A stretch of 64,000 bases of DNA from Streptomyces sp. Ag109_O5-1 (GTDB taxonomy: Bacteria; Actinomycetota; Actinomycetes; Streptomycetales; Streptomycetaceae), in NCBI RefSeq assembly GCF_003814875.1, contig NZ_RKQF01000001.1, positions 620,001 through 684,000 on the forward strand. The letters run 5' to 3'. Made by a program: the position numbers and the translations under genes. The first letter of the stretch is position 1. Each line of letters begins with the position of its first letter. This document shows, in pieces, positions 61,090 to 64,000 of this stretch. The notes under the pieces are model-generated. The model was not told the DNA's origin and made no database searches. It saw nothing but the letters and a program-made list of their open reading frames with translations.

Positions 61090-61268
61090 GGACTCCGCAG
61101 TAAACCTCCACCGGAGGTGTCCATCCAGGTCCTCGTACCCAGCGAGCAGGCATTCTCCCATCTGTCAGTTTCTGATTCACCCTATAGTGCTCAATCCGGC
61201 CTATCGCACCTCGACGGGGCGTACGCTCGGCTGTCCCGTAGGCCGAACGACAGAAAGCGGTACGGCTC

Positions 61269-64000
61269 ATGGCAACGGAGCTGCGGCAACCGATCACGGA
61301 CCAGGAGACGTTGATCGAGCGCCGGGGGGAACTCCATGCCCTCGATGCCGCGTTCCAGGAGCTGCGACGCACCGCGGACGGCACGTCGCGAGCAAGGCGC
61401 AAGGGACTGCTCGCCTTCACCGGGTCGGCCGGATTGGGCAAGACAGCACTCGTCACGGAAGCACGTGCCCGGGCCGCGGCACACGGATTCACCGTGCTGT
61501 CGGGCCGTGGCGGCGAGGCGGAACAGGGTTCGGCGTTCCGCGTGGTACGCCAGTTGATGCAGCCGTCACTGGCGAGGATGGACGAGGCGGAGCTCCACGC
61601 CTTCCTGGGAAGTTGGTACGACACCGTCGCCGGCGTGCTCAGTCTCGAGGCGAAGGGACCCGCCCCCGCACCGGATCCGACCGGTGTGCGCGAAGGTCTC
61701 GACTGGGTCATGACGCGCCTCACGGTGAAGAAGGCTCCCGTCGTCCTGCTCGTGGACGACCTGCACTGGACGGACGCCGAGTCACTGACCTGGCTCGCCT
61801 CCTTCGCACCGCGCGTCGACGACCTTCCCCTGCTGATCGTGGTCACCTACCGGCCCGACGAGCTGCCCGCCGAGGCCGGCGGACTCCGTGCGTTCATGGG
61901 CGACCATGGGGACCGCCCCCACAACCTGGCTCTGCTCACCACCGAGGGAGTGGCGCAGATCGTCAGGAACGAGATCGGCGAGGCGGCGGAGGACCGGTTC
62001 TGCAAGGAATGCTGGTCGGCCACCGGAGGGAGCCCCTTCGAGGCGGTGGAGCTCGCCATCGGACTCGCCGAGCGGAGGCTGATCGGCACCGACGACGACC
62101 TGCCGGCGATGCGCGAGCTTGCCGCGGCGATCAAGGGCCCGGGGCTGATCGAGCGTCTGGAACGGCTCGGAACCGCGACCGTCCGCTTCGCGCACACCGC
62201 TGCTGTGCTTGGTTCGCCCTTCTCGCCGCAACTCGCGGCGACCATCTCGGTGCTCGGCGACGAGGCCGTCGCCGAGGCGACCGAGAAGTTGCGCGCGGCC
62301 CGGATCCTGGCCAACGGCCACGGCCCCGAGGGCGAGCTCGAATTCGTACACCCGCTCATCGCCACGACGATCTACCGGTCCATCCGCACGGGTTTCCGGA
62401 CCGGTTTGCACAACACCGCCGCACAGGCGCTCCTGACCGCGGGGTACGGCCCCACCGCAGCCGCGCGGCATCTGCTGGAGGTCCCGTGCGAGGACCGTCC
62501 CGAAACGGTCGCCTGTCTGCGCGAGGCCGCTCGCGAATACCTGCGTGCCGGGGCCACCGACGCGGCCCGGCGGCTGCTGGCCCGCGCGCTGCAGGAGCCG
62601 CCTCTGCCCGAGGACCATGCCGCGGTCCTTCACGAACTCGCGTGTGCCACGTTCCTGATCGAGCCCACCGCCACGGTGAGACATCTGCGCCAGGCGCTGG
62701 CACAGCCCGACGTCGACCCCGAGCTGCGGGCCTCCGTCGTCTACCGGCTGACGACGGCTCTGGCCCATACCGACAAGTTGGCCGAGGCCGTGGCCGTGGC
62801 CGCCGAAGAGGCGCGGAAGGCCACGAATCCTCGCGTCAAACTCCGCATGCAGGCCGATCAGTTCGTCTGGAGCATGGTGCGTTCCGACGATCGCGACTCC
62901 CCGGCCCGTTCTCGGACGCTGGCGCGTCTGGCCGAGCAGTTGCCCGGCCGTAGTCTGGAGGAGCGCTACATCCTGGGGCTGCGGGCCTGGGACGCCGCCA
63001 TACGCGGCGAACCGAGGCAGACCGCCCTCGCGTACGCCGAGAAGGCCCTGCGCGGTGGTATGAGCTGGACCGACGAGAACCGGGGATTCGAGGTACCGCT
63101 TTCCGTCGCCCTGGTCTTCATGTACGGCGACCAGCCACAACGGGCCGAGGAGCTGTTCAACCAAGGTATCGCCGAATGCCTGGCCAAGGGGTGGCACGGC
63201 TCCCACCTGGCCTTCGGCCAGACCATCGCCGGTTACATCCGCTACCGCCGTGGCTGGCTCGCCGAAGCCGAGAACGCCGTACGGGAGGGTCTGCGCATCG
63301 CCGACAAGGTGGACGGGGTCGTGGCCGCCGAGTGGTTCGGCGTGAGCATCCTCATCAAGACCCTGCTGGCCCGCGGGCGTGTCACAGAGGCGCGCTCACT
63401 CGCCGACGAGCACCACTTCGACGAGACGGCCCTCAACACCGTCATCTACCCCGACCCCCGCACCGTCTACGCCGAACTCCTCCTCGCGGAGGGCCGTCAT
63501 GCCGAGGCGGCCCGGCTGCTGGCCGCGGTCGGGGAGTGGCTGGACGGGCGGGGCTGGCGCAATCCGGCCTGGTGCCCGTGGCAGCTGCGGCTCGCCTCCG
63601 CGCTCGCCCCGACCGCCCGGGACGAGGCGGTCGGGCACGCCCAGGACGCCGTGCGGCGGGCCCGGGACTTCGGCGCCGCCGCCACCATCGGCCAGGCCCT
63701 GCACACGCTCGCCGAGGTGACCGGTGGGACGGCCGCGGTCGACCTGTACGCGGAGGCCGTAGGCCACCTGGAACAGTCCCCGGCCGCCTATGAGCTCGCC
63801 TGCGCCCAGATCGGCCACGGCGCCGCGCTGTCCCGCAACGGCCGGCTGCAGGAGGCCGCCGACCGGCTCTACCAGGGCCTGGAAGGAGCCGTCCACTGCG
63901 GCGCCGAGGCCCTTGCAGCCCGGGCCAGGGAGGAGCTCTCGGCGGCCGGGCTGCGTCCGCTGCCGCTGCGTTATGTGCAGGCGGACACGCTGACCGCGCC
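61269..64000 (+). CDS. LAL-type LuxR family regulator, 5' part (runs off the window)
   Basis: The visible 910 codons give LIERRGELHALDAAFQEL, Walker A GSAGLGKTALV (~60-70), VVLLVDDLHWTDAESL (Walker B), and the TPR-like array to RYVQADTLTA at the window end, where the LuxR HTH should begin. It is a clear paralogue of the protein at 14987-17650 over the whole length. It stands behind the terpene/P450 pair and may regulate it. The ribosome site is weak; ATG 61269 is the first in-frame start. Confidence 0.88.
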   Translation, partial: MATELRQPITDQETLIERRGELHALDAAFQELRRTADGTSRARRKGLLAFTGSAGLGKTALVTEARARAAAHGFTVLSGRGGEAEQGSAFRVVRQLMQPSLARMDEAELHAFLGSWYDTVAGVLSLEAKGPAPAPDPTGVREGLDWVMTRLTVKKAPVVLLVDDLHWTDAESLTWLASFAPRVDDLPLLIVVTYRPDELPAEAGGLRAFMGDHGDRPHNLALLTTEGVAQIVRNEIGEAAEDRFCKECWSATGGSPFEAVELAIGLAERRLIGTDDDLPAMRELAAAIKGPGLIERLERLGTATVRFAHTAAVLGSPFSPQLAATISVLGDEAVAEATEKLRAARILANGHGPEGELEFVHPLIATTIYRSIRTGFRTGLHNTAAQALLTAGYGPTAAARHLLEVPCEDRPETVACLREAAREYLRAGATDAARRLLARALQEPPLPEDHAAVLHELACATFLIEPTATVRHLRQALAQPDVDPELRASVVYRLTTALAHTDKLAEAVAVAAEEARKATNPRVKLRMQADQFVWSMVRSDDRDSPARSRTLARLAEQLPGRSLEERYILGLRAWDAAIRGEPRQTALAYAEKALRGGMSWTDENRGFEVPLSVALVFMYGDQPQRAEELFNQGIAECLAKGWHGSHLAFGQTIAGYIRYRRGWLAEAENAVREGLRIADKVDGVVAAEWFGVSILIKTLLARGRVTEARSLADEHHFDETALNTVIYPDPRTVYAELLLAEGRHAEAARLLAAVGEWLDGRGWRNPAWCPWQLRLASALAPTARDEAVGHAQDAVRRARDFGAAATIGQALHTLAEVTGGTAAVDLYAEAVGHLEQSPAAYELACAQIGHGAALSRNGRLQEAADRLYQGLEGAVHCGAEALAARAREELSAAGLRPLPLRYVQADTLTA

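Overview
The DNA is very GC-rich, uses GTG and TTG starts, and carries families typical of Streptomyces: an SsgA-like protein, an NsdA-like regulator, a DUF397 protein, LAL-type LuxR regulators, SpoIIE-like phosphatases and a bacterial terpene synthase. It reads as a piece of a Streptomyces chromosome. No rRNA, tRNA or CRISPR array was seen.

Layout. 1-18.7 kb: mostly single genes. These are the 5' part of an asparagine synthetase, an alpha/beta hydrolase, a small hypothetical protein, a stand-alone release-factor-like (baeRF) protein, a Gfo/Idh/MocA oxidoreductase, a Tat-exported phospholipase C, an SsgA-like protein, a PAS-SpoIIE phosphatase, an NsdA-like regulator, a phosphotransferase, a secreted peptidoglycan amidase, a large AAA/TPR protein that lacks the usual LuxR helix-turn-helix, and a double-UspA stress protein. 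18.8-25 kb: a lipid or steroid acyl-CoA module (two thiolase-like proteins, a double DUF35 OB-fold protein, an enoyl-CoA hydratase, and a divergent acyl-CoA synthetase) with a palindromic operator candidate in the divergent promoter. 25.2-29.4 kb: two tandem membrane-anchored LTA-synthase/sulfatase-like proteins. 29.4-34.2 kb: a leftward run of hydrolase, methyltransferase, metallophosphoesterase and acyl-CoA synthetase.

34.3-58.5 kb holds the main discovery. A penicillin-acylase-type gene is cut in two: its 5' part is at 34295-35820 and its 3' part at 57571-58461. The halves share an 8-bp direct repeat (AACTCCAA) at the two edges. Removing the 21,758 bp from one repeat copy to the other restores a continuous 802-codon frame. 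The inserted island (35821-57570) begins with an IS630-family element. It then carries remnants of an FxLD-type RiPP locus, two LAL regulators, a SpoIIE phosphatase, TetR/MFS and TetR/azoreductase pairs, broken transposase, SDR and permease genes, and a redox cluster (flavin reductase, SDR, hydrolase, quinone oxidoreductase). Three copies of an 18-bp dyad, TTGnGTCAnnTGACnCAA-like, lie upstream of the phosphatase, the hydrolase and the quinone oxidoreductase. They suggest a small regulon of the two LAL regulators.

58.6-64 kb, outside the island: a cytochrome P450 overlapping a class I terpene synthase whose NSE metal triad has Ala in place of Asn, followed by a LAL regulator that runs off the window. 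That regulator is a close paralogue of the HTH-less protein at 15-17.6 kb.
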